A stretch of DNA of 64,000 nucleotides from Caulobacteraceae bacterium. Lineage in GTDB: Bacteria; Pseudomonadota; Alphaproteobacteria; Caulobacterales; Caulobacteraceae. Below the pieces are notes generated by a model that saw only the letters and a program-made list of their open reading frames with translations, searched no databases and was not told the origin of the DNA. Every line of letters starts with the position of its first letter. The first letter of the stretch is position 1. The translations under genes were made by a program, and so were the position numbers. Where the stretch lies: positions 290,020 through 354,019 of the forward strand of contig CANJLH010000003.1 in the NCBI GenBank assembly GCA_947475415.1. The letters are read 5' to 3'. Shown here one piece after another: positions 16,336 to 24,501 of the stretch.

Positions 16336-17556
16336 ATGGGGCTGCTCGATAAGCACAAGAGCTACAGCGACGCCTACGGTTCAATTCGTGAGCTGGGCGC
16401 CGATCCGTTCAACGTGAAGTTTGAGGCGGTGTTGTCGCCGACAGAGGGCGTGGTGAACGGCCGGCCGACGATTCTGCTGGGCACCAACAATTATCTGGGG
16501 CTCACTTTTGACGAGTCCTGCATCGAGGCCGCGGTCGCCGCCTCCCGCAGCCTGGGCACCGGCACCACCGGCTCGCGGATCGCCAACGGCAGCTTTGGCG
16601 GTCATATAGAGCTGGAACAGGCCATCGCCGACTTCTACGGCCGCCGCACGGCCATGACCTTCACCACCGGCTACCAGGCGAATCTCGGCATTCTGTCGAC
16701 CCTGGTTGGCCGCGGCGATCACCTTTTGCTGGACGCCGACAGCCACGCCAGCCTCTACGACGGCGCGCGGCTTGGCCATGCGGAGATCATCCGCTTCCGT
16801 CACAACGACCCGGACGACCTGCGCAAACGACTGCAGCGCCTGAAGGGCCAACCGGGCAATCGGCTGATCGTCACCGAGGGCATATTCTCCATGCTGGGCG
16901 ACGTGGCGCCCCTGAAGGAGATCGTCGAGGTCAAGAAGGAGATGGACGCCTACCTGATGGTGGACGAGGCTCATTCCCTCGGCGTGCTGGGTGAAAAGGG
17001 CCGCGGCCTGGCGGAAGCCGAGGGCGTCGAGGCCGACGTTGATGTGATCACCGGCACCTTCTCCAAATCGCTTGGCGCCATCGGCGGCTTCCTGGTTTCC
17101 GACATGGCGGACTTCGAGGTCATGCGGGTGGTCTGCCGGCCCTACATGTTCACCGCCTCCCTGCCGCCCAGCGTGGTGGCCTCGACGCTGCAGGCGCTGC
17201 GCCGGGTGGTGGAGGAACCAGGCCTGCGCGCGCGCCTGAACGCCAATGCGCAACGGCTGTACAACGGCCTGGCCAAGATGGGTCTTGAGCTGGGGCCCCG
17301 CTGCAGCCCGATCGTGGCCGTCGCGGTGGACGATCAGCCCCGCGCCATCGCCGTGTGGAAGGCGCTGTTGGACCAGGGCGTGTATCTGAACCTGGCCCTG
17401 CCGCCGGCCACGCCCGATTCCAAGCCGCTATTGCGCTCCTCGATCAGCGTCGCCCACACCGACGACCAGATCGATCAGGTTCTGCGCGCCTTCCAGCGCG
17501 TGGGTGAGCAATACGGCCTGCTGGATTCGAACTCAAAGCAGCGCGCCTCGGCCTAA
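16336..17556 (+). CDS. spt: Serine palmitoyltransferase (alpha-oxoamine synthase)
   Basis: A 406-residue PLP-dependent enzyme. The glycine-rich TGTTGSRIANG segment comes first, the DEAHSLGVLG motif (PLP-contacting Asp and His) follows, and the Schiff-base lysine sits in GTFSKSLGAIGG near residue 244. It lacks membrane anchors, as do bacterial SPT enzymes. SPT condenses serine with an acyl thioester to 3-ketosphinganine, the first committed step of sphingolipid synthesis. KBL or BioF share the fold, but the adjacent ACP, acyl ligase, CerR and ceramide synthase genes settle the assignment. The stop overlaps the convergent nucleotidyltransferase gene by 4 nt. Confidence 0.92.
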   Translation: MGLLDKHKSYSDAYGSIRELGADPFNVKFEAVLSPTEGVVNGRPTILLGTNNYLGLTFDESCIEAAVAASRSLGTGTTGSRIANGSFGGHIELEQAIADFYGRRTAMTFTTGYQANLGILSTLVGRGDHLLLDADSHASLYDGARLGHAEIIRFRHNDPDDLRKRLQRLKGQPGNRLIVTEGIFSMLGDVAPLKEIVEVKKEMDAYLMVDEAHSLGVLGEKGRGLAEAEGVEADVDVITGTFSKSLGAIGGFLVSDMADFEVMRVVCRPYMFTASLPPSVVASTLQALRRVVEEPGLRARLNANAQRLYNGLAKMGLELGPRCSPIVAVAVDDQPRAIAVWKALLDQGVYLNLALPPATPDSKPLLRSSISVAHTDDQIDQVLRAFQRVGEQYGLLDSNSKQRASA

Positions 17557-18458
17557 TTGGGGCGTTTCGCCCTCCATAGCCGCCACAGCACCCCCGGCGC
17601 CGCAAGTACCGGGTGGCGTTCTCGCCAAGGGGTGAGCGGCACGGACACACCTGTGTGCCGCTCGATCTTCCAGGCCGCGTAGCGGGCCGCGCCTTCGAAC
17701 GTGAACGCCGCCTTGACCAGACGCGCCGCATTCAGCGGCCGCCCGAAGGCGCGCCGCAGGGACCAGGCCCACCGGCGTCGCTCGCGCTCCGCCGGCGACA
17801 GGCCCGGCGCGAGCGATTCGCCATCGGCTTTGAATTCGAGCCCGGCGGCGCCCCAGGCGAGCGGCAGCAGGGCGTCCCACCGAGCCGGTGCATGGCCGAG
17901 GATAGACCCGCCGCGGGCCGCGGATTCCACCCGAAGCTCCGCGGCGTATGTCTGGCGGAACAGGGCTTCCCAAAAACTGAGGGGGGAGCCGTCCGCTGGA
18001 CCGAGCGCCGCGGCATACCCGGCGGCGGTGATACAGGCGCCAGCGATCGCCCGGCAAACGACGGCCTTCACCTCTGCATCCGCGCTCCAGACCAGCCGCG
18101 CGGGCTGCACGAAGCGGGTCCAGATGGTGGTGTCGAGCCCCTTCCCCACCGCGGCGCACCCGAAACGGTCAAGCGTCATGGTCGCGACCTTCGCCCGCAA
18201 CACACCCGTCCCGTCCTGCGCCTCCAGATAGCTCACGTCCGGCCAGAGCAGGCGGCTCGCCATCCCCGGAGAGACATCAGTGAGAACATAGAAGTCCATC
18301 AGTCCGTCACGGTCGCCTGTGCGTAGGGACGAACCGTAGAACAGGATCGCCCGCGCCCGCGGGAAGTCCGCGCGCAAGCGTTGCAAGATCGGCTCTGCGA
18401 TGTCGGGAACCGGCCCGGCCAGTTCCTCGCCCACGAATCGCGAGAGGTCCTGGATCAC
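17553..18458 (-). CDS. Nucleotidyltransferase-like protein, possibly Tam41-related
   Basis: A 301-residue protein with an N-terminal nucleotidyltransferase signature: ILFYGSSLRTGDRDGLMDFYVLTD near residues 30-53. The GS pair and spaced acidic residues are as in the Pol-beta-like/Tam41 CDP-DAG synthase group. The rest is mainly helical with many Trp and Arg, without clear membrane segments. The GTG start overlaps the stop of the CDP-alcohol phosphatidyltransferase (GTGA), so both are co-translated. A role in making or using a CDP-activated sphingolipid or diacylglycerol is suggested by that coupling. The family call is by motif only and moderately uncertain. Confidence 0.6.
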   Translation of the reverse strand: MIQDLSRFVGEELAGPVPDIAEPILQRLRADFPRARAILFYGSSLRTGDRDGLMDFYVLTDVSPGMASRLLWPDVSYLEAQDGTGVLRAKVATMTLDRFGCAAVGKGLDTTIWTRFVQPARLVWSADAEVKAVVCRAIAGACITAAGYAAALGPADGSPLSFWEALFRQTYAAELRVESAARGGSILGHAPARWDALLPLAWGAAGLEFKADGESLAPGLSPAERERRRWAWSLRRAFGRPLNAARLVKAAFTFEGAARYAAWKIERHTGVSVPLTPWRERHPVLAAPGVLWRLWRAKRPN

Positions 18459-19567
18459 TTGGCCAGCCAGGAGACCACCGCGCCACGCGGAGCCACGCTT
18501 GCCTGGATGAGCTGGACAAGATGCACGCCGAGCGAGGCGGCGGTCCACAAGGCCACGAGCAGAATTCCCAGATCTGGGCGGCCCAGGAGGGTCGCCGGGG
18601 TCAGCAGCAGCAGGTTCGGATTGCGCCGGGCGGCGATCAACCGGAACCAGGAGTCAAACCGGCGCCAAGCGTGCACATGAATTTTGAACGCGCCAATGAA
18701 AATGCCCTCGAAGACCCTCTGTGCGACATAGCCGCCCAGGATCACCGCCAGAACGGCGCCGGGCCAGCTCAGCGGATGGGTTCCCGCCTGCAACCCCGCC
18801 ACCCAGGCCGCCCACCAGAATGGCGGATGGATGAGGTCTATGCCGTGGTCGAAGATGTTGCCCCACTTCGACGAAGTCAGAGTCACCCGGGCGAGCTTAC
18901 CGTCCACAGTATCGAGGAAGGTCATCACCCAGGCGGCCGCCAGACCCAAGCCGAAATGGCCAAGCCAGAATTGCCACAGGGCTACCAGCACCAGGATCAA
19001 ACTCGCGAAAGTGACTTGATTGGGCGAGATGCCGGCCGCCGCGCACCACCGGGTGACGGTCCTCGCCGGGGTCGGCCACCAGTATTTGGTGACCAGATCG
19101 GTGACGCCCTTGTAGGAACCCTGGAACAGGCGCCTTTCCACCTCTCTCACATTATCTGCGGTCAGCCGCTCCAACACCGGCGGCTCCTTCTTGCGCAAAT
19201 CGCTGTTGTAGTCGCCCAGCAGCGCCGCGGCCGAGAGCGGCGCCAATCCCGCCGGCGTCTCACCCAACTCAAGCGCTGCGGCGGTCGCCTCCGCCGTCGC
19301 AGCGCTCACATGAGCGGCGACCGCACGATCCTCCGAGTCCAACAGAACCACCCCGGGTCGGCGGGCCAACGCGCCGATCAGCGCTTCGTCGTAGACCCAG
19401 CCTTGATGGACTATGACAACGCTGGGGCCATCCGCAGCCAGATTCATGCGCCGGAAGCTACGCTCCAGTCGAGCCGTTGACGTCAACGACCAGACCCTTA
19501 CCGTCGAGGCGCCCACAATCCGCGCGCCCGGAGACTGGGTCGCTTCGCCCATTACGCTGGTCAACAT
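18455..19567 (-). CDS. CDP-alcohol phosphatidyltransferase with N-terminal nucleotidyltransferase-like domain
   Basis: A 370-residue protein. Residues 1-150 look like a nucleotidyltransferase fold but lack its glycine-rich signature. Residues 150-370 are a membrane CDP-OH-P transferase with the complete D-x2-DG-x2-AR-x8-G-x3-D-x3-D motif (first Asp near 219, DTVDGKLAR). The linker and ISPNQVT segment resemble inositol-phosphate (DIPP synthase) enzymes. The family swaps CMP for an alcohol to make phosphodiester lipids. In a sphingolipid locus it may install the head group on ceramide. It is the first gene of a two-gene leftward unit; the start at 19567 has GGAA 5 nt upstream and faces the metallophosphoesterase. 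Confidence 0.85.
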   Translation of the reverse strand: MLTSVMGEATQSPGARIVGASTVRVWSLTSTARLERSFRRMNLAADGPSVVIVHQGWVYDEALIGALARRPGVVLLDSEDRAVAAHVSAATAEATAAALELGETPAGLAPLSAAALLGDYNSDLRKKEPPVLERLTADNVREVERRLFQGSYKGVTDLVTKYWWPTPARTVTRWCAAAGISPNQVTFASLILVLVALWQFWLGHFGLGLAAAWVMTFLDTVDGKLARVTLTSSKWGNIFDHGIDLIHPPFWWAAWVAGLQAGTHPLSWPGAVLAVILGGYVAQRVFEGIFIGAFKIHVHAWRRFDSWFRLIAARRNPNLLLLTPATLLGRPDLGILLVALWTAASLGVHLVQLIQASVAPRGAVVSWLAK

Positions 19568-19608
19568 CGCCCTTCCCTGTAGAGTTACTGCGTCTCAATA
19601 CCAAGCCG

Positions 19609-20541
19609 ATGTGCGAATCGGCCACTGCTCACGGACGTTCCTTGCCCGCCTTTCGTCTCGCTCATCTGTCGGACCTGCACCTCGCAGCCGAGGTCGCACC
19701 TGCGCGGCTGAGCGACCTGCCGACAAAGCGGACACTTAGCCGGCTTGCCTGGCGACGCAAACGACAGCTGCATGACCCGGCGGTGCTGGCGGCGCTGGTG
19801 GATGACGTCAAGGCCTACGACCCCGATCATGTGGCGCTCAGCGGCGACCTGACCAACTTTTCGACCCCGGAGGAATTCGCCTACGCCCGCGGCTGGCTGG
19901 GCGACCTGGGCGGCCCCGAGTCGGTCACGGTAAGCCTTGGCAACCACGACGCCCTGATCGCGCGAGGCCATGCCGCTCGGTTGGCCAGCCTGACGCCTTG
20001 GCTGGGCGATGCGGGCGAGCCGGTGTTTCCACAGGTGCGCCGGCGCGGCCCAATGGCCCTGGTTAACCTTTGCTCGGCTCTCGCCACGCCTCCGCTGATG
20101 GCCACAGGCCGACTTGGCGAAGCCCAGATCGAGCGTCTTGACCAGATTCTGGCCGAACTTGCGCCTAGCGGCCTGTGCCGGGTGGTGATGCTGCACCATC
20201 CCGTTGGGGCTGGCGTCGTATCCTGGCGCAAGTCGCTGACTGATGCGCCGGCCTTGCGCGCTGTGCTGGCCAGGCGCGGCGCAGACCTTGTTCTGCATGG
20301 CCATGCGCACGAGGCGGTGTTTGGCGCGGTGGCGGGACCTGGCGAACCGATCCCATGCCTTTGCGTCCCATCCGCCTCGGCCGGTGCGCCGGACGGCGGG
20401 CGATGGCATGCTGTGGAGATTGATCCCGACGCTCCCCGGCGCGGGCTGCGTGTCACCGCCCGCGCCTACGACGCCACCAGCCGCCGCTTCGTCGAACTCG
20501 GCCGTTATCGCCTCCCAGCAATCGCCACGCCAATCGCGTGA
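19609..20541 (+). CDS. Calcineurin-like metallophosphoesterase
   Basis: About 310 residues with the metallophosphatase motifs in order: DLHL (in LAHLSDLHL), GDLTNF, GNHDA, MLHHPV and HGHAHEA. These residues hold a bimetal centre that cleaves phosphomono- or diesters. No signal peptide. The start is uncertain: ATG at 19609 was chosen because upstream residues overlap the divergent promoter. It heads a rightward operon running through a HIT protein, LptF, LptG and ceramide synthase. In that setting it could remove a phosphate from a phosphorylated lipid head-group precursor, as phosphatases do in phosphatidylglycerol synthesis; this is inference. Confidence 0.85.
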   Translation: MCESATAHGRSLPAFRLAHLSDLHLAAEVAPARLSDLPTKRTLSRLAWRRKRQLHDPAVLAALVDDVKAYDPDHVALSGDLTNFSTPEEFAYARGWLGDLGGPESVTVSLGNHDALIARGHAARLASLTPWLGDAGEPVFPQVRRRGPMALVNLCSALATPPLMATGRLGEAQIERLDQILAELAPSGLCRVVMLHHPVGAGVVSWRKSLTDAPALRAVLARRGADLVLHGHAHEAVFGAVAGPGEPIPCLCVPSASAGAPDGGRWHAVEIDPDAPRRGLRVTARAYDATSRRFVELGRYRLPAIATPIA

Positions 20542-20637
20542 ATCGCGGGCCACGCCCTGGAGTTTCGGTTATCTCGGCTATGGACGGGGCCTTTTCTATG
20601 TATCAAACGCTCAGGTCGTCCTAAGCGTGATGGGCCC

Positions 20638-21075
20638 ATGACCAACGCCACCGCCAAAGCCTTCGGCTATCCCGCCACCCTGGTGGCCGAAACCGCATCG
20701 TGGCTGGTGCTGGTGCGCCCCAAACAACCGACGTTTGGCGCGCTCGTCCTGGTTTGCAAAGAGGACGCCAAAGCGTTTTCCGATCTCAGCACCGACGCCT
20801 ATTCCGATCTGCGCGCCGCCGTGCGGGGGATCGAGTCCCTGCTGCACAAGATGGTCGGCTACGAGAAGATCAACTACCTCATGCTGATGATGGTGGACCC
20901 TGATGTCCACTTTCACGTCATCCCCCGCTATTCCGGCTTGCGCGCCTACGACGGTCATGACTTCCCGGATGCCGGCTGGCCGGGGCCGCCGGCCCTGGCC
21001 CAGGCCGTCGACCTCGGCGCCGACGGCGCGGCGAAGTTGGCGCAAACGATGCGGCGCGAATGGCTGAAGCTCTGA
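20638..21075 (+). CDS. HIT family protein
   Basis: A 145-residue histidine-triad fold protein with KINYLMLMMVDPDVHFHVIPRY near residues 80-101. The nucleotide-binding signature normally reads HxHxH; here the first His is Asp (D-V-H-F-H), while the catalytic central and last histidines remain. HIT enzymes hydrolyse nucleoside phosphoramidates, Ap4A or CDP-diacylglycerol-like compounds. The gene overlaps lptF by 16 nt, so it is co-translated with a lipid export gene; a job on a CDP-linked intermediate is possible but unproven. Start ATG at 20638. Confidence 0.82.
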   Translation: MTNATAKAFGYPATLVAETASWLVLVRPKQPTFGALVLVCKEDAKAFSDLSTDAYSDLRAAVRGIESLLHKMVGYEKINYLMLMMVDPDVHFHVIPRYSGLRAYDGHDFPDAGWPGPPALAQAVDLGADGAAKLAQTMRREWLKL

Positions 21076-22301
21076 CCCTGGCGCCGCGGCGCTCTGCCCG
21101 GGTGCGTGCGTCGCGCCTGGCGATGATCGACCGCTATGTGCTGCGGCTCACCGCCTGGCCCATGCTGGCCTGCCTGGCGGTGACGGTGATGTCCATGCTG
21201 CTTGAGCGCGCTTTGCGCTTGCTGGACATGCTTTCCGACAGCGCCGAGCGGTTTGGACCGGTTCTGGAACTGACCGCCAACCTGTTGCCGCACTACCTGG
21301 GCCTGGCGTTGCCGGTCGCCTTCATGGTCGCTCTGTTCCTGGTGATCGCCCGTCTCGATGATGGATCTGAAATAGAGGCCCTGCTGGCGAGCGGCGTCTC
21401 TCTCACTCGCCTGGCCGCACCTTATCTGGGCCTTGGGCTGGTTCTGATGATGGTGAGCCTGGTGGTATTTGGCTACCTGCAGCCTTACAGCCGCTACGCC
21501 TATCGCGCCGTGCTTCACGCCGCGATCAACGCCGGCTGGGACGGGCGCCTGCACACGGGCGCCTTCGTGAGCGACGGGAAGTCGGTGATGACCGCCGACA
21601 TGGCCTCCATCGAAGGCCGCCGCCTGAAGGGCCTGTTCATCCGCAGCCCGACTGACAACGGCGAGGAGATCATCACTGCTGGCTCCGCGACCCTCACCGC
21701 ACAGCCGGACGGGAAGACCGTGACCCTTTCACTGCGGGACGGCGTCAGGATCGGCGCGCGCAAAGACGGCAAGGTCGACAGCGTGCGGTTCGACAGTTTC
21801 GTGATGCAGACAGACCTCACCGGGGCTGCGGCGCTGATGCGGGCGCGCGGCGGTGACGAGCGCGAACTCACGCTCAATGAACTCGCCAGTCAGGCTGCGG
21901 AACCGGAACCGGTGATTCCGCGCCGCAAACTATTGTCGGAGTTGTACGGGCGTTTCGCACGCTCGCTGGTGCTGCCGTTTCTTCCCCTGGTCGCTTTTCC
22001 GTTGGGCCTGGCGGCCAAGCGCGGCCGGCGGACCGCGGGCCTGGTGATCGCCGGGGTGCTGATGCTCGCCTTCCAGCATGGATTGCAGTTCGGCGAGGGG
22101 CTGGCCGACGCCAGCAAGGCGCCGCCGGCCCTGGCGGTGGGCATACCATTCCTGCTGTTCACCGGTTTCTGCACCTGGATGTTCCTCGGCAGTCGACATC
22201 GGCCGGGCGAGACGCCTGTGGGCCAGCTTGTCCAGGGCCTGGGCGACGGGATCGAAAATGTCCGCGCCGCCCTGCGCCGGCTGAGGCCCGTTCGACCGTG
22301 A
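21060..22301 (+). CDS. lptF: LptF/LptG family permease (LptF-type) of sphingolipid locus
   Basis: A 413-residue inner-membrane permease of the YjgP/YjgQ family. It has three N-terminal membrane segments starting IDRYVLRLTAWPMLACLAVTVMSM, a periplasmic jellyroll of about 150 residues, then three C-terminal segments after SLVLPFLPLVAFPLGLAAKRG. LptF and LptG with the ATPase LptB extract LPS from the inner membrane. No lptB, lptA or lptD is present. The gene lies between a HIT gene and a second permease in the same operon as ceramide synthase, so it may be a paralogue dedicated to sphingolipid. If the genome has no other lptF, it would be the housekeeping copy. Confidence 0.85.
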   Translation: MAEALTLAPRRSARVRASRLAMIDRYVLRLTAWPMLACLAVTVMSMLLERALRLLDMLSDSAERFGPVLELTANLLPHYLGLALPVAFMVALFLVIARLDDGSEIEALLASGVSLTRLAAPYLGLGLVLMMVSLVVFGYLQPYSRYAYRAVLHAAINAGWDGRLHTGAFVSDGKSVMTADMASIEGRRLKGLFIRSPTDNGEEIITAGSATLTAQPDGKTVTLSLRDGVRIGARKDGKVDSVRFDSFVMQTDLTGAAALMRARGGDERELTLNELASQAAEPEPVIPRRKLLSELYGRFARSLVLPFLPLVAFPLGLAAKRGRRTAGLVIAGVLMLAFQHGLQFGEGLADASKAPPALAVGIPFLLFTGFCTWMFLGSRHRPGETPVGQLVQGLGDGIENVRAALRRLRPVRP

Positions 22302-23365
22302 AGCTGTTCGTCTATGTCTTGCGCACGGTGGCCAGCCGAATCCTGTCCTCGACCCTCGTGCTCCTGGCGGTGCTACAGGTCCTCGACCTCCTGGAGGTGA
22401 CGCCGCAAATCATCGGCCGCGGCCTGGGCGGCGGCGGCATGATCCACTATGCGCTCTTGCGCGCGCCCAGACTGCTGGACCAGGCCGCCCCGATCGGTGT
22501 GCTGGCCGGATCAATCTTCGGATTCATGAAGCTGGCCTCGGAGAGCGCGGTGGTTTCCATGCGCGCCGCAGGCATTTCAACCTACCGCATGGCGGCCATG
22601 GCGCTGCCGGCGGCTCTGGCCATGGGGGCGGTCAACTTCATCGGCGTCGAATATGTGGCCCCGCGAACAGATCCGGCGCTGCAGGAATGGTGGCGGGCCA
22701 CCGGCGTCGGATCGGAACCGAAGGTGGTGGCGAAGCCGCGCGCCTTTCGCGTTGGCTCCGACGTCGTGATGGCCTCCACCCTGGATCTGTCGGGCCGCAC
22801 GCTCGACAACGTCACAATCTATCGGCGCGACTCCGCCGGACGGCTTATCGAACGGGTCTCAGCGACCAAGGCCGCCTATGATGGAGACAGCGGTTGGCGG
22901 CTGACGCAGCCGCACTTCGTGCGGTTCGGGCCGAAAGGCGCACGCGAAGGCGCCGCGGAATCCATGGCCTGGAACGCCAGCTTCCAACCGATGGATGTCC
23001 AGGCCCTGTTCTCTCCGGACGAGATGCCGTCGGCGGCCTCAGCCGGGCGAGCGCTGTCCGGCGGCGGGTCCGAACGGTCGCCCAGCTACTATGCAACCCG
23101 CCTGCACAGGGCCTTTTCCCATCCCCTGGGCGGCCTGGTGATGTTGTTGCTGGCGGTTCCAATCGCGCTGGCCAATTTCCGGTCCAGCCAAGGGGGCGTC
23201 TACACTGCGGCGGCGGTCGGGGCTGGCCTGTTCTTCATCGTGGTGGACGGGATGCTGGTGGCCCTTGGCGAAAGCGGGGCGATCGCACCGGCCTTGGCCG
23301 CATGGACCGCGCCGATCGTATTTACAGCGTTGGCGGTGACCGCGCTCCTGAAGCTGGAGGGATGA
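22298..23365 (+). CDS. lptG: LptF/LptG family permease (LptG-type) of sphingolipid locus
   Basis: A 355-residue partner permease with the same layout. An N-terminal membrane part (YVLRTVASRILSSTLVLLAVLQVLDLLE) is followed by a periplasmic beta domain (about 130-260), then RAFSHPLGGLVMLLLAVPIALANFRS and two more membrane segments. It starts with GTG overlapping the lptF stop by 4 nt and its stop overlaps the ceramide synthase start, giving tight stoichiometric coupling. LptG-type subunits work as heterodimers with LptF-type ones. Role in ceramide-lipid extraction is inferred from the operon. Confidence 0.85.
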   Translation: MKLFVYVLRTVASRILSSTLVLLAVLQVLDLLEVTPQIIGRGLGGGGMIHYALLRAPRLLDQAAPIGVLAGSIFGFMKLASESAVVSMRAAGISTYRMAAMALPAALAMGAVNFIGVEYVAPRTDPALQEWWRATGVGSEPKVVAKPRAFRVGSDVVMASTLDLSGRTLDNVTIYRRDSAGRLIERVSATKAAYDGDSGWRLTQPHFVRFGPKGAREGAAESMAWNASFQPMDVQALFSPDEMPSAASAGRALSGGGSERSPSYYATRLHRAFSHPLGGLVMLLLAVPIALANFRSSQGGVYTAAAVGAGLFFIVVDGMLVALGESGAIAPALAAWTAPIVFTALAVTALLKLEG

Positions 23366-24501
23366 TGCCCGCTATCGAGCTTATTGAGGTAAGCACCCGC
23401 GCCGAACTGGAGCGGTTCGTGCGGGTGCCGATGACCCTGAACAGCGCCGATCCGGCCTGGATTTCGCCGCTGATCAGCGAGCGCATGGACGCCCTGTCGG
23501 CGAAGACCAATCCCTTTTTCGACCACGCGGACGTGGCCATGTGGTTGGCTGTCCGTGATGGCCGCGACGTGGGCCGGATCAGCGCTCAGATCGACCACAT
23601 GGCCCCCCAGACGGACAACGCCTTCACCGGCTCCTTCGGTCTGATCGCCGCCGAAGACGATGATGCGGTGTTCGCGGCCCTGTTCGCCACCGCCGAGTCC
23701 TGGTTGAAGGCGCGCGGCGTCGCCGTGGCCATGGGTCCGTTCAACCTCTCCATCAATGAGGAGGTGGGGCTGCTGGTGGACGGTTTCGACACGCCGCCGA
23801 TGGTGATGATGGGCCACGATCCACCCTATTGTGGGGCGCGGGTCGAAGCTCAGGGGTACGTCAAGGCCAAGGATGTCTACGCCTATATCGCCGATCTGGC
23901 CGACGACATTCCCGAGAAGGTGCTCAATCGCGCCAACCGCGATGCGCAAAGCGGCGTTGTGCTGCGGCCTCTGGACATGTCGCGCTACGACACCGAGGTC
24001 GCCATGCTGACCGAGATTCTCAATGACGCCTGGGCCGGCAATTGGGGCTTCACCCCCACCACCGAAGCCGAAACCCGCCAGCTTGCGCGTTCGCTGCATC
24101 AGGTCATCGAGCCCAGGATGGTCTGGTTCGCCGAGGTGGACGGTAAGCCCGCCGGATGCCTGGTGGCTCTGCCAAACGTCAACGAAGCCATTGCCGACCT
24201 GAATGGCAAGCTTATGCCCTTCGGTTGGGCCAAACTGCTTTGGCGGCTGAAGGTTCGCCGGGTAAAGACCGTGCGCCTGCCTCTGCTGGGCGTGCGTCGG
24301 GAGTTGGCCCGTACCCTGCGCGGCCAGAAGATCCCCTTCCAGCTGATCGCCCGCGCCACCGCCGAAGCACGCGCGTTGGGCTATCAGCGGTGCGAATTCT
24401 CCTGGATCCTGGACGACAACGCGCCCATGCGGCGCATATGCGAGGCCCGGGGAGCGAGGCTCTACAAGACCTACCGAATCTATCGCAAGGCGTTGGCGTG
24501 A
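23365..24501 (+). CDS. bcerS: Bacterial ceramide synthase (GNAT-type N-acyltransferase)
   Basis: A 378-residue protein containing a GNAT fold: an N-terminal segment with FVRVPMTLNSADPAWISPL, the MGPFNLSINEEVGLLVDGFD motif near residue 122, and a C-terminal acetyltransferase-like part with FSWILDDNAPMRRICEARGARLYKTYRIYRK. The same family makes ceramide in Caulobacter by N-acylating the sphingoid base and is unrelated to eukaryotic membrane ceramide synthases. All five Caulobacter-type ceramide genes are thus present here. Two tandem ATGs exist (23362, 23365) after a GGAGGG site; the second has better spacing. The stop overlaps the next gene by 4 nt. Confidence 0.85.
   Translation: MPAIELIEVSTRAELERFVRVPMTLNSADPAWISPLISERMDALSAKTNPFFDHADVAMWLAVRDGRDVGRISAQIDHMAPQTDNAFTGSFGLIAAEDDDAVFAALFATAESWLKARGVAVAMGPFNLSINEEVGLLVDGFDTPPMVMMGHDPPYCGARVEAQGYVKAKDVYAYIADLADDIPEKVLNRANRDAQSGVVLRPLDMSRYDTEVAMLTEILNDAWAGNWGFTPTTEAETRQLARSLHQVIEPRMVWFAEVDGKPAGCLVALPNVNEAIADLNGKLMPFGWAKLLWRLKVRRVKTVRLPLLGVRRELARTLRGQKIPFQLIARATAEARALGYQRCEFSWILDDNAPMRRICEARGARLYKTYRIYRKALA

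Noticed and set aside
19567..19609. Possible overlapping genes at the metallophosphoesterase start
   Set aside because: The longer phosphoesterase frame from 19477 would overlap the divergent transferase gene and adds Arg/Pro-rich residues; the internal ATG is preferred.
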